A stretch of 64,000 nt of DNA from the NCBI GenBank assembly GCA_004154925.1, contig QJNS01000018.1, positions 124,001 to 188,000 of the forward strand, read 5' to 3'. Position numbers and translations under genes: made by a program. Source of the stretch: Monosporascus cannonballus (taxonomy: Eukaryota > Ascomycota > Sordariomycetes > Xylariales). Below, in pieces: positions 30,550 through 44,351 of this stretch. The notes beneath the pieces were generated by a model. The model was not told the origin of the DNA. It did no database searches and worked only from the letters and a program-made list of their open reading frames with translations. Within the stretch, counting starts at the first letter, position 1; the number at the start of each line of letters is the position of its first letter.

Positions 30550-33500
30550 CCCTATCTAATGTCGAGGACATATGCTTTAGTAGTGGAATCATTGCTAGAT
30601 TGCGACCATCAAATATGAGTACTTAGTATCTCAGCTGCAGCAACAATCCTTGTGCTGCTTAATTCCGGCCCAAACTGCCGGAGTCTAGGGTGCAGGAGCA
30701 TTATCCGGCTTTTTCGACTGGTGCCTTCTAAGGTAAGGGTACCAGTGCGCCTTATCCAGCGGTACTGCATTATCATCGCCTACCCCCATTCTACCCCTTT
30801 ACCCCCTTATTGAGCCAACCATCCGATCTCATGCTATCTTGAAGCAGTATGAAATATCCGCCCTCACCTCTCGTGCTATCAGGCCACCCCCCCCCCCCTT
30901 TCCGCTCCTCTCTTGACACATGTGCGCATAAATCAAACACGATGGCCGCTGCTGCCAACGGCACTAGGAGCGTTGAGACCATGACGAGGGAGCTCGCTAG
31001 CACGGTCAAGATCTTGCCGCCGAATAGCTGGCACACGGCATTGATCAGGCCCTACCGTCCGCCTGCCTTCAGGCAAAAGCGGCCTGTGTCCGGCGGCGCC
31101 ACTGAGCTTCGCGATCTCCCGGGACTATAAATCTTGACGCTGACGTTGGCGGTGCGGAATAAGGTTGAGATTATCATCGCAGGGTTCCCGATAGCAGCAT
31201 GCACATGAAGTATCCCCTATGGGTTACGCAGTATTGCTCAACCAATCTGCTAGTCCATCGGCGGCAGAGACTCCGTAGCTTCCGGATCTATGTGCTGTAT
31301 TCCCGAACGAGCTCTATTGCTTGCAATATACGAAATGGAGTAGTCGAGTAACCTTACTTTCGAATTGGGTTGAACTCCCGTATCCCCTACCAATGTACTG
31401 ATGTCTTATTGAATCTGGCAATAATATCACCGGATACGGTCTTTTCCTCCGGCTTGATATTGTCGAAAATAGGTTGAACAGCCAGTTTATTCCGTAAGAA
31501 GTGACAGGCTTAGAAGGGATCGGGGCGACACAAGTACATATATTTACAGCGGTGTGAGCCACCCTACCCCTATTCCAAGAGCCGGAGCAGCCGAATCCCG
31601 ATGGTAACCACCGGGGAGACAGACCCAACATGCCTCTCCCCGCTTAATCCGCGCCATAGCGATATGTGACACGAGATAAATGGGTGTTTGAGTAGCCTGA
31701 TTCGTCGAGCCATCGATTGATAACCTTACCACAAGTGCAGAGAAGTCGAGCATCGAGGCAGCCGGCGCCCGCCAGTTGGTGGAGTGCTGCATATTTTCTC
31801 GCTAGGTAATGCAGAGCTCAGGACTCGACACTGGTTGAGCCATTCGCTGAACCCGATTGCATCGTGTTAGGGAATATCATGCCGCAGCGTCCGGAGTAAG
31901 GGCAATCGAGATCGACCGGCGGACTTCCACATAACAACATCATGTCCCAAGATGTTTTACTATATGTACACCGTACGGGGCATTCCCAAATCTTTACATA
32001 GAGACACCAACATGTAGCCACACACAATCTCCTAACTTACCGATTTCTCGCGTCGACACTGCACAGAGCGGCGCTGACAGGGTGCCAGATAGGTAACTAC
32101 GTATGTAAGTGGGCGTGCAAACATGCCTTGAATGCCCCATAGAGGTGACAATTAAGTATCAAATTCTCTGTGCTATACTAAATACCTGTCAAACGTGAGT
32201 TAATGCGTAGATCCCCGAGACATAAGGGTTGAGGGGTTGCAGGTTGTAGGTAGGGGTGCCCAGTACAGATATCGAGTAGTAGTTAGCTAATTAGATTAAT
32301 TAAATAACAATGCACAATATCTATGGCCTCAAGCAGCAAAATTTCAGGCAGATCCAAACTCCTTGATGAAGAGAGCTACCACGACGCGAGCATCATCTCA
32401 TGTAATTTGCAACCTTAGAAAGTCCCAGACCGTCCTTAAAGACCAGTCGAGCTACTAATTGCTAGTCTGGTAATCAATCACCGGAGGCTATTAATTACTG
32501 CCTCACGATCAATGCTATAACTACATAAAAGGCGAGCGCGCTAAATAGGCTCAGAACGATTAGATGCTTTTCGATTAGGCGTACAGATGGACTGCAGTGC
32601 CATGGAATCCAGTCCCTAGAATAAGCGAGCGTTCCATGTCCTCCCGCCGGACATACCCAGGTTAAATGCCAGTGATTTCGAGACAAATCAAGAGATTCCC
32701 GCAAGCGGGAATAAACGCCGCCGCCGTCACCACCGCCTGTTGAAAATGCAAACCACAACGTAGAGGACGCGCAGAGAGATGGATACGACGGTGGAGAAGG
32801 CCATGTGGTCCCGAGTTGCGGAGTCGAACGTTAAGAGGGTGGTGGTAGGTGTCTGGCAACGAACGGAGGGAGACGGCGCGGCAAAACAAACATAATCCAT
32901 AAAAAAGCATTTGCAACCGGTCAATCCAACCAGTCTCACATCATCCTCCGAAACACATACTGTCTCTTCTGGGCCATCTCAGCGAGAATCTTCTTTCGAG
33001 CTGCAAACAATAACACAAGCATCGCAGTGTCTCTTCATCTTTGTCTTCATCTTCGTCGTGTCGTTCTTCGTGTCCAACTGCACATTAGCCCGGCTGGTCC
33101 GTGGAGGCACGTACCCCAAAGGTACCGGTCTGTCGCAGAAACAGACTAGTGATTAGTAGGGAGACATGATATCCCTTCACCAGCCAGCCAGCTAATGTCG
33201 CGTTGCCATCTAGTGATGTGCATATGCGTCATAACAGCGTAACCATCGTGATGGGGAGGGTTTTGAACTCGGAGCTTCCAGGATATGAAGCAGCAGAGAT
33301 CTAGCGATCCCCGGAGGGTATAGGATTTGATTCGTGATGCCATGAATGGTCGCCCATGAGCTACTGTAAAGTGTATCCAGAGGTATTATGTTTTTCGAGA
33401 CTTGTAGCGTGGCCATTATCATGAGGGTGTCGGATCATTCGAGCGCTGATGGAATGTTACACCCCCTTTGTCTTAGAGTTTGTCGGGCCCCGAGGCCATC

Positions 33501-33822
33501 GAAAATCCAACCCGCGTTGTAGGAAATTTCCAACCCAAGGAGGCCGAGGGAGAAAAGAAAAAGAAATCAAGATCCAAAAACACAATCCAGAACTAGTATA
33601 GGATTACAACGTCGTATTATGATATTGTCGGCCGTAAAGGGGAAAATCATTTGTCGTATGAATAGTCGAATCATCACCATAGACCTCGCCAGCAAATGGG
33701 TTATATGGTGTTGGCACAGTGAAGGCGGGTTGATCTATGTCGTGAATCATTTCTCATTGCGGGGTATTAAGGCACGCAGATTCAGCGCTCGTTCCATGTA
33801 ACTCAGATGGGGGGCTGCGACG
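30550..33822. other. 3.3-kb gene-poor tract with a CT-rich patch
   Basis: No gene can be supported. Near 30905-31060 the minus strand reads a hydrophobic stretch (CQLFGGKILTVLASSLVMVS) suggestive of a membrane-protein fragment but flanked by stops. From about 32,650 to 33,130 the base composition is richer in GC, with a TCTTCATCTTTGTCTTCATC-like repeat at 33032-33051. Both strands hold short frames there, none convincing. Confidence 0.5.
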
Positions 33823-35825
33823 TCAATGGTATCGCGAGTTCCCCGAGCTGCGACCCGCATCTGAAGAGTCTAATGGGGGCACAAAGTCAGCGGAAACCCT
33901 CCTTCTCAACGATAAAAATGGACTCACCACTTCCTCTTGGCATGTGACCTCGGGTGCGCCCAGTGAACCCCTGGGTGGTCTCGCCCCATTCGGGACCACG
34001 TGGCTGCCTCTCAGGAACGCTGCGGTTGGCAGTACCGTTCGCACCAGGTCGTTGGCTCCCGATAGCGCCGGGAGTCTCCCTGGACCGCATGTGTGAGCCG
34101 TTCGGATCGAAGCCGAGATTCATTGAACCCATGCTCCCGGCCAACAGCGCATCGGTGCTGGACGCCGCGTTCTGAGCCGACGTGGGAGTCAAGTTGGGGG
34201 GCGTCGTCAGGGCGCTCTGCGAGAAGTCCTGGTAGCGAGCACCTAGACCGTTACCGAGACCAGCGTAGCTTGAGCCTGACGGCGCAGGACTGGGGCTGTG
34301 CGTCCGCAAATCGGCAAAGCTCTTGGCGGCGCGCAAGTTGTTCGGGATGCCGTTGTCTGGACTGCCGGGAAGCTCTAGCGTAGGACCCTGCCTGCCGAGA
34401 GTGTGGTAGGCGCTGGAGCCAATCCGAGATTCCGTGAAATCGAACGTCGCAGCACGACTAAGGCCACGCCTGTGGTCCTCCCAGGACACACTGGGCAGCT
34501 GAGTCTGGGCATGGACGGGCGGCGAGTTCTGGGGCCTCTTCATGATCTGAATCTGCCTCCGGTCAGCTTCACCAACGGACCGGTGCTCGAGGCCCATATT
34601 ATGCGCAAGAATGTGAATCTGCCGGCGCTGCTCGGGTGAGATGTCGGGAGAGAAAATGTGGACCTCCCGGGTCGGATCGTTCTTGAAGAGCGTAAGCTGG
34701 GTATAGAATTCGAGAGTGGTAGGGTCGTTCAGGTCGACGTCTCCTGTAAGAGCGTAAGCAAGGAGTCGCTGGTTACAGCATCAAAAGCGCTACTTACGCA
34801 GAGGTGAGTTGCTGGGTTGTTTATTGACGCTAATACCAAGAGCCTGAAGGGCATTCTGCTGGTGCACTGGCAAGGGTGCTCGATGCTGTTCCTCCAGCTG
34901 GCCACGCTTCTCACGCTTTTCCCGGTCGATTCGGTCTCGCTCGTCCTGAGGCAACATCTTCTTGTACTCTACCCGCAGTTTGCGACCCATGACTTCGAGA
35001 CCATTCATTTTCTGTATCACGATAGCCGTATCCTCTGGAGTGGAGAAGTTGGCGAACGCCAGTCCCCTAAATACGCCTTTGTCGAAGTGGTAGTTGAAGG
35101 CATAGGGTTGTGGCAGGTTCATCGTCGCCATAAGCCCCTGCAGGACTTCCTTCCTGCACTGGAACTGGATATTCTTGATGACGATCGCAGTGGGGATAAG
35201 TTGTTCAGCATCCGCCGAACCAGGAGTTGTCATCATTCCACGTGAATCAGCAGCATGGCCGGCCATTACAGACAAATCATGATCGCCGCCATTCATGCCC
35301 ATGTTCGGATCGAAGATCTGGGGAAGCGAAGGCATTCCTATGCCACCCTGGTCGGTCCAAGTCTGAAAGGAGGATAGAAACATTAGCACTTCTTCCGCCT
35401 CCGGCACATATGGAAAGCTGAAATAAGGTTTGAGGGAGAGGGTTACTAACCGCTGGCAGGGCAGCACGTCGGTTTACGGCCCTTGAGCCTAACCTGCCGC
35501 TACCATTGAGGGGACCATTCATCGTGGCGATGGCGCCATTATAGCCCCAGGTCTGGCTGTTGTCTAACATATAACTGGACTGCATCGCACTCGGGGCGCC
35601 GACGCGATCGAACCGAGACATGGAGTCGAGGCCAGACGCGCCATTAACTCGATCATCCGAGGGGTATTGACCGAAACCGTCGAAAGGGCTCCTCACTTGC
35701 CTGTTACCCCCTAACGCCGGGTTCATCATTCCTACGGTGGCATAGCCTTGTCTTGTCGAGCCGGGGGACCTGTTCGCCGTCGTAGGGAAATCGTAATACA
35801 TGTCGTGTTGTGATGATTGATTCAT
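33823..35825 (-). CDS. pin4: Pin4-like RRM and R3H-type RNA-binding protein
   Basis: Four exons: 35825-35451, 35362-34798, 34743-33928 and 33869-33823, giving 600 aa. The N-terminal 190 residues are polar and Met/Gly/Asn-rich. The RRM spans about 195-275: AIVIKNIQFQCRKEVLQGLM (RNP2-like) and RGLAFANFSTPEDTAIVI (RNP1), then NGLEVMGRKLRVEYKK. After the basic helix (DRIDREKREKRGQLEEQ) comes an R3H-like region: DPTTLEFYTQLTLFKNDP, FSPDISPEQRRQIHILAHNM and HRSVG. The long disordered C-terminus has SP/TP sites. In yeast Pin4 (Mdt1) acts in G2/M timing and DNA-damage response via Rad53. A long CT-rich leader precedes it. Gene symbol given by architecture; the exact orthology should be considered probable. 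Confidence 0.88.
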
Positions 35826-38800
35826 AATTTATGGAGATGATGGTTCAAGGGCTGATGCAGCTGCGGTGGGGGGTGGACCAGCAACCTGCAGCTCCCGCAA
35901 AGCGGCGGAGAAAGGGCGATGCAGGAGGAAGCCGGGAGAGGACGATGACTGGCTCCGCTGGGAAATGCGAACAAAGCGGTATGCACCCTCTGTATATAAA
36001 CAGTGTTTGGCCGCTTCGACAGAACGAGATTATTCTCTGATGGTTGCTGCAGCAAGCAACACTGATGCGAACGAGCGACAGAGCAGGCGAGAGCGGAATG
36101 AGACAAGACGTGTCTGCCTCTGGGGGTCTCCAGGCGGGACGAATGCGTTTGGAAAGGTAGAGGTTCGGTGTCGTGCAGCGGGTACGGGCAATCCAGGAAC
36201 AAAGCAGAAACTTAGAGCTCAAGCACACAGCAAGGGGTGAGCCCTATCTGGGCTTAAGAAATAGATCGATACACACAGGGACCAGCCTACCGACAGCCTG
36301 GCCGTCGATAAGTAACTTTAAAGGGAGTAGCCTAGGTTATAGGGCGTAAAAGTTGGTTGTTGGGTTGGTGGTATCGGCCGACGGAGAATGGTCAACTCTG
36401 GTGACCGATCGACTGCCGGGCTGGGACGACTGGACTGGCTAACTTTGCCTTGCTGACCTGGTTTGGGAGGGGATTGGATGAGGGAGGATGGAATGGAATT
36501 CAGGTTGTAGGATCTGAATTTGGTTGGGCGAAGCAAGATGCGGGAAGCCGTAAAATCAGGCAGACTAGTACCCTCCTCTATGGATCAAAAGATAAACCCG
36601 GAGACAGGGCCACACAGTGTAAGCCACAGAAAGGGACCCAGATTTCCTCAGCCTAAGCCCAATCCCACGTAGAGTAGCGAAGTATGGCTGGAAGTACAAT
36701 ATCTAGGAACGTCGGTTGATGATCTGTTATGTACGTATGCAAGTCGCTAGGCCAAGATATATAAGTCTTGCGCCTCCACTATCGATTGTCTCTTATGCAT
36801 CAAAAGAGTTAGTTGAACTGTTTTACTGGGCATCCCGGTCTGGTCTGGTCGAAGATGAGGGAAAGGGGATTCTAAAGGGGGAAATTAATATGATCTTGAT
36901 GAAGGATAAGTCGCAGTAGAGAAAAGGCGGCGAAAGACTAACCCACCCAGGGTCTTGGACGGCGGGCGAGGCGGCAAGGGCCCTGAACTTAATCCACAAG
37001 GGGGGTTTTTCTTAAATTTTTCTTTCCTCTTCCCTCTCGTCAAAGCCCCCTCCAGCGAATCCACTGTCGATGTTACCAAGTGGGGGGCGCCAACCTGAAG
37101 GCCGGGTCTCCGACAGAAACTTTAACTTTAGCTCTGCGAGTTACACTAATGATAGACTCCCGGAACCTACAGGCGTAGGTAGAAACCAAACAAGTCCTCA
37201 GTTTTAGCAACAGCCTCCAAGGCAGTTCTAGACAGGAGCCAAGCGAGGGGCAAGACAAATTAAGATAGTAACAGGAAAGGACGAGGGGGGACACTTGCAG
37301 GCAGAAGCAGACTCGTGTCGTGTGCGAAGATACAGATAAGTTGAGCCTAATAAAATCGCTACAAACTCTCAGACGCTGGGCTTGCCAAGGCTACCAAGCA
37401 ACCAAGAGACTAAAGAGGAAAGGGTCTTCTATACTGTAGAAATGTTAGCACACGTAGACATAGCGCCAGAGATCGAACAGCTCTAAGACCGGCTGTGAGA
37501 GAGTGAAGGGGGACTGAGGAGAGATAACACGAGTACAGACAATATAATACGCATTGCTTGGCCACCGAGTCGGCGGCCTCTTCTGAGCATTCGCTCTCAT
37601 CGGACTTTTCTTTCTGATTCACATACATACCTAATAACTCGTCGAGATGCTCCCCGTAGTGTCGTAATCGTAATGAGGGCAGGGAGGTATGTGAGAGCCA
37701 AGCCGCGGATCGGATGCAACTTCTGCAAGATGAGGCGCACAGTCTGGCAGCCAATCAGTGCGGCGTAATGCTGAAAATAATAGATGAGGTTTGGTAATTA
37801 GGAGGTCAGGTTCAGGGGAGACAGTAACGTGCGCGAAAGCTGGTGATCAGTGCTCAAGTCCTCGAGTACCGTAGATAACTAACTAGTGCAGCGCAAAAGG
37901 AGGCGACACTCCTGTCAAGCAATGATCGCGGACATGCAGCGCTTTAGCAGGAGACCTATCACGGACGTGGTATGTTTGCATGCAGGGTCATGAGTCTGGA
38001 GTTTGGAATTGAAGTTGAAGTTAAGTTAACTTCTGTCCTTGATTTCGAAGCGACGTACAAAGTACATAATAATCTTGAGGCATTCAATGCGGTGGATGGC
38101 AAGGGGGCACGCTGTAGCAGTGACCTATGAACTTCGCCGCACCATACACCTGAAGGCTGGGGCTTCCGGTGGCCTTTCGGCTGCCTTCCAGGTGTGCCAT
38201 GCTCTGGACAATCCCAGTATGCTAGGGCTTATAGGGGTTCAGTAATAACGCCTGGGCAAGCGGGGGGCAACTCGATGGTCTTCAGGTCCTCGACACACCA
38301 ATCTTCTTAGCAACTCCCACAGTAAAAAAAACCACCCGACTTTTCATATTCCATACTGTATATTCCAACGGTAATATGAAGTGCGCGTGCACCGCACAAA
38401 CGTGGCGTTGGGCACAGGGCAACGTAACAGAACGCCCAACGAACCCAGTACCACAGATGGATGGTATTTAAGCCATCACGATGCATACTCACTCGTCCTC
38501 TTTCGTCACCTCTTTGTAGTTTCTTCGTTGCAGGATTCGATGCCAACGGGAAGAACCAACGCTGAATGCTCAGAAAAGAATTCCCTTGCGCAATTTCCTT
38601 CGACCCAACCTATGTTCTTAGTATTAACTACAGTAATAAACTCAAGTGGGCTGGCTCTGCAGGAAACAAATTGGCCGTTCTCAAGGAGGACAATGCCCAA
38701 ATTGACGACTCTCCTTTTTCGCGACTCGGCCTGTCCATTACGAAAGAGCATTACCTAGTAAAAAGGACAGTAATGAGCCCACTGGTAAGGTATTGCAAAA

Positions 38801-41800
38801 TTACGCACATGGCATCTGACTAGCGCGGCCTTCTAGTGACCTTTAAGGCAAGGGTCGTAGGGGGCTTTGAGCCGACGGGCCGTTACGCGGCTACTTAGTA
38901 CCGGGAATATGGGTTGACCTGACCAATCCGATGAAAATAGGTATGGAGATGGAAGCATTGAAGAAGGCGTCACGAGGCTTCTGCTCAGATAAAGTTTGAT
39001 TGTTTTCTTTTTCGATATTACAGTAGTATTTGACAGGAGCGGGTGGAAACACTATCCACCTCCCCTGCATGTCCGCCATCTTTGTTCGTAAGCCTGGGCA
39101 TCAAGTGATCCTTACTGCTGATTACCTACCTATGTCTCTCACACCTGATCGAACTGAGACTCACCTTTATTATTATGTAACAATCTGTCTTGGACAGTCG
39201 CCGGTAGCATCTCAGTGATCGGTGACAGGCTTGCCGCTTCTCACGATAGGATTCGGTCGCGTCTCCACTTACCAACGCGCAGAGCCACTGTTATGCCTAT
39301 GCGCTAAGGTAACTAGCACGGAGGAAAAGGGGCGGAGCTGTGGAGCATCTGATGAGTATGATGGTTGCCATGCGACGAAGGAGACTAAACTCATCGTCGA
39401 CGCGACGCGACCCGAGGTCTTGAAGAGCGATCCTCAATAACGGACCAAACGGACACCTTCTATTCAATGCTGTCCTTTTTTTTTTAATTCATACTTGAAA
39501 AATCCTTACTGACAGTTAGTTTAATGAGAGTAGTTCGTTGTGGGTGTTTGCACAGCATCGATAGTTTTACGCATGTTCCCGTTGGCCTAGCAATAGACCT
39601 TCCGGAGTCAACCTAGAGGATACTGGTAACGCGAGCAAATAAATAAACAGGCCGCTGCTATCTTGCAGCATACGCCTCACTCTACCACTTAAGTTACTCG
39701 CCCTTTGAGAAGAGCGTTCCCAAAACCTCAGCTTGCGATTCGCTCGACTTGACATGAAAGTGGTAAGAAGAGGATCGCCTCGTCGCAAGACAATGTCGCA
39801 TCCCATAATATGTGTGCACCGCGGCCGCGTATCCAATCAACTCACCATCTGGCTTCGGATTTGCCGCCTCTGGGCCGCTTTAACGTTGGATAGGAGGTCT
39901 TATTGCATGCGGCCAGTCTCGTTGTTATGATTGCGCTTATGTTCGAGGGAGAGCCAGCATGCCAGCTGGAAGCTCAATCATCTCTCGGCTCCGTTCACGG
40001 AGGATGCTAAAATATCAGAAATGTCAGATCGGAGCCTAGTACAGTGTCAACTGGGTTAAATTTGGGGTTAAAGACTGCGACTCTGGTAACTTAGCGGTCC
40101 TGCCTAGCATTCTCGAAGGCACAAGTAACAGTTTCTATCACTCCTTTACCTCAACGTCCCGGTATGAAGTAGGGCCTCTTCTTCATGCGTTTGTAACATC
40201 CTACTAACACATGTCTGCGAAAAGCTACCTTACTCTACCGCAACACATCCCGTGCATAAGATGCCCGACATGTACAGTGTTGTTACGATAACAAGGCGGA
40301 GGTCTCCTGCGGCGCGACATATTAATACTCTAGAAGCCAGTACGGGGACCGTACCGATCCCCCAGGAAAGGGACAGCCATGAGATTCAAGGACGCCAATG
40401 TACCTGGCTTGGATTCTGGTGTGATCTCTTTGCTATTCTACAGTAGAAACGTTTGTCCAATCGGCAAGCTACCATCCGTCCTACACTTTTTCCCTTCCCA
40501 CGCAGGGAGATCGCTGCAGGGAGAAGCGATCAAGTACCATCAACAACGAGCAAACTAATGCCGACTCAAACCAGTTGCTCTGGCAGCATGAACAGTGTCT
40601 CGACGAAACTTGGCGTCTACGATGTTGACCATGTCTCTATCGCACTCAATGTGATATACGAGCTATGTGATATCGTCTCTCTCGCGTACGCGAGGGCAGG
40701 CTGCTCGCTGGTGGTGCAATCCATGAACCCTGACAATTCATCCGAATTAACAACCCCCTCTCCCTGGGGCCAAGAAAACGAGTTCTTAGTTCTCAAATGG
40801 TATTGGACCGCGGTACCTATTTATCCACTCTTAGATTTCTGTGGATGCCCCCTTGTTTTCAACTTTCTAGGCTGATCTTGCCCCAGCTTCCAAATGGGCA
40901 TTCGTGGGGATGCAAGGGGGCGATCCTTTTGTACCAGCAACGCAGATGTGGGCAGCCTCCCCATGTCTAACATTGCCACGCGGGAAGCCGAATCTAGGTC
41001 GTTATGCTTGTCTCACCACGTTGCTCGGCTGTTGATAGCAGCGTCATGCGTATGCCCGAGCCCGGCGCAACCTCTAATATGCAAACCAGGCCGTCAGCGC
41101 TGGAATGCATAGACTCTCAGGGCTCCATCGTAATCAATACCAGTTTGTTATAGAGTCATTGATGCTTTACCAAGTAGCTCTCCGAAGCGCCCGGCGCCCA
41201 GAAATTACACTAATACTTCTAAGGTTCGGGTTTCACTTAGGGCCATGCAACACTCTGTTTTGAGGTGTTTCGGTGATATGTGTGATATATGGACTTGCTT
41301 TTGGTATTGAAACCTAGCCATGCTATTAATATGATAAGCATCAGCGTGTGAAATCGGAACGACACTCGAGTGTACCATGTCCGTCGTCCTCGGCAAACAC
41401 CTGCTGCCATCAGACAGAAAGTGTCCGAGACATTCATAACACAATATCTCAACGAAGTCAGTTTTGTGTTTACGGTAACCAACAATGCATGGTGAGCCAG
41501 CAAGCTGCGCTTGGGCAACGAGGTCCGCGTCGATCATACAAGAGAACTCTCATTTGATTCTCGATATAATCGACGGCTTCCAGTCAGTGTTCCCCGTAGT
41601 GGTCGCTGTAATAAAGGTAAACACCCAGTCTTAGTCTATGAAAGCGACCAGGTAACCTGCAACTGGCAAGTGTCCTTTCTATTGCGCTTCTAAATCCCGC
41701 TCCGGTCTGTACACGATTACTATGCAGCAATACTGTAGATTTTCAATAAAACTAATGCCAACGCCAATAATGCTGGGCTTCCAGTCTCGTCGTCAAGTAG

Positions 41801-44351
41801 TTTGGGAGGCGAGACGCGAATTTCAAGCCCAATGGCCCCAATGACCAATGTGCGGCGTGTTAGCAGACGGTGGCCTAGCATTCTACAAGATATCTGGATA
41901 TCTACCTCCGTAACGGATAACGAGTGATAGAAGGGAAGGTAGAGCACGAAGTATAGCAACATATGTCACTAATTCTACAAAATGTGTAGTAACAATAACT
42001 AAGGTCATGCGATTATGTTGCAACAGGGGAGTTAATTGTCGGAATAGGGGTCAGAATAGGGGTTACTAGACGATCCACAGCTTTGCATTTTGTAGTTATC
42101 ACAGTTAGGCTGATCGCGAGAAAAGGTTGCATAGAGTATGAGAAGTGATAATTGTCTGACTAGAATTAAGCTCTAGGGAGCTGTAGCTAGGAAGCTCTCT
42201 ATATACTGTGAGCGCGCCGGAACAAGGTTTTTCCGGGATGCTGTGGAGCTTGATGACTAACACAGATACCCCTATTCCACAACAGTAGTCGTGTAGTCCA
42301 CAGGCCTTCAAGGCTAGCCACTCAGTATGAACTCTGATTAGTCCTCGGCCAATCTCTTTGAGATCACTGGGAAAGTAAAGAGTTAATAGAATAAGTAGGC
42401 GCTTAGGAAATATAAATATGAACCATTTCACATACATGACCTGCACCAGCATAGACTAATGAAGATGTTTTACAAACGCCAGCGTCTTCTAAATTGTCGG
42501 AGCGATTGCTTTGGTGTTCCAGCTATTCGTTGCGAAGGTTTTACCGTAGGAGCAAGTCGCGATGATGTGCAACATAGAGAACTCGGGTTTCAGGACTTGA
42601 AGCCAATCACAATACATAATTAACCCTTCCAAACGCCATTCCCAGTCCCCCCTTCCTAAAAACTTTCAGATGAGGAACAGGGCGCCACGAATTGATACAC
42701 ACATGCAAGAACAGAGAATAGAGATGGCGACGCCCGAAGGTGGAAAGGCCGCCGTGCGAGTTTTGCCCCTGTGGCATTTCCCCTCTGTTTTTCTTTGTAT
42801 TTATGGCCGAACCACATTCGATACCATCGGACGTTACAATGGGGCCATTTCCGGAGTCTGCCCTGGAGAAAACCACCAGGATGCATCGAGAAATCCAAGT
42901 GTGGAAAACTGAGTACAATCCTTCCCAGGATTCTTGTCTGGGCATATTAGGGACAGTCGGCTAGGCAGCTGGCGTACACCTGTATCTGATGACGAGACAA
43001 ATCGGTTCAACAGATCATGTCCCTTCCCAAAAGGAGGGTTGTACCAATACCTGGGGACTCGAATCGTAGCCTCCTGCCTAAATCTGCAAAGTCTGGCCTT
43101 GTAAGCTTACGCTAATCTCCGGATCAGCACATCTTCGCCCGATATGACATCCCCTGTCATTACTCGTCTTTGGATGAGAGGTACGTCTACGAATAGGTTG
43201 TGGGGAGATGGCCTTCCCCATCCGAAGTGTGATATATAGGCGATCTTAATACCCAGAGTATCTGTCGGCATGGCGGCGTCGACTTGTTAGTGCTTCCGCC
43301 AAATACGTTGATATTTGTTATAGTAAGCCACTGGGCAGTGAGCGCTAGAACAATCAGAAATCTTCTCGAATCGCTGGAATTCGCAGCTATCGAGATTTTT
43401 TTTTAAACTTGCTTGGATGGGGTGACTGCTTGCTTCTTTGGCCGCGTTCCACTCGGCCGGTTGTCATGTTACAGCTCTCAAATACAACAACTCTTAGAGT
43501 GCTATGCATGCACTGCGGCATGCAATAAAAAAGGTAGAAGACTGCATAGAACTATTGGGACTGTATGGTTCTCGTCGATGCGAAACTCGGTTCTCTTTTC
43601 GATTACTGTAATTTCTCATGTGCCGGTAAAACTCAACACCACTCGCTGGCTACTGATCTCCCCCCAAAAGAAACCGCGTATGAAGAAGCTTTTGGGTTCT
43701 TTTGTGGCGATCCGAAGATCCAGAAGCAGCCGGATGCGACCTATTCGAACTAAAATGCAGCCAAGGCCTGTACCTTGCAGAATGTGGGCTTAAATCGGTG
43801 CTATGCATATAGGGCAATGTAACTTATTTGGTAATAGGCAAAGCCCGTAAAAGGCAGTTGAGTTCCATTACAAACTACCTATTCCCACGTGGCATGGCCT
43901 TGGTAGACGACGAAAGATGCAATTCCCACTTATACGCACCCTCCAGCCGTAATGCGTTGCGCACTTACCTCGCTCTACAACTAGCGTACCAGGGTTTCCG
44001 TGGCCAGTCTAGAACTGACTTTTGTAACGGCCTTCCCATTGCGCGCAACAGGATGGCAGAGCAGGCGAGAGAGACTTTCCAAGGCAGAAGAGTAATGCTT
44101 ACTACACCATTCGTAACGACCCTCCGAACTGAGATGTATGCCGCCTAAATGCGAACACGTTGGTCTGGGTTACAGTCCTTCAATTGTATAGAATTAAAAG
44201 GCGTATAAGAGGCTGCTTCGGCCGCGTAAGTATTCTCTGTGTAGGTCAGTATCGGATCAGCAAGCTTGTAGGGCCCCTTAACTATAGCCTCTCCTTCGAG
44301 AAAGACGTCACTCCTTTGACTTGATTATACACTCCTTTAGCTAGCTACAAG
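35826..44351. other. 8.5-kb gene-poor tract; pin4 leader at left
   Basis: 35826-36240 is the likely 5' leader/promoter of pin4, read on the minus strand as pyrimidine-rich sequence. Beyond it are many short frames with no family resemblance (for example 37410-37754, 40453-40875, 43828-44148). A poly-pyrimidine block lies at about 37005-37050 and T runs at 39477-39485. A doubtful cysteine-bearing frame at 43565 is listed separately. No transposon ends were recognised. Confidence 0.5.
43565..43809 (+). pseudogene. Possible small Cys-bearing secreted-protein remnant
   Basis: The frame from ATG 43565 reads DYCNFSCAGKTQHHS, then EEAFGFFCGDPKIQKQ, an in-frame TAA at 43751-43753, then NAAKACTLQNVGLNRCYAY. 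Cysteine spacing continues regularly across the stop, as in small secreted proteins of fungi. No signal peptide is seen in the same frame. It may be chance; the extent of the 5' part is unknown. Confidence 0.2.

Noticed and set aside
40453..40875. 140-codon plus-strand frame
   Set aside because: No family resemblance, no signal peptide, no supporting neighbour; open by chance in mixed-composition DNA.
42040..42064. AGGGG-type tandem phrases looking telomere-like
   Set aside because: Only three irregular copies (GGAATAGGGG, AGAATAGGGG) and not TTAGGG; no telomeric context.
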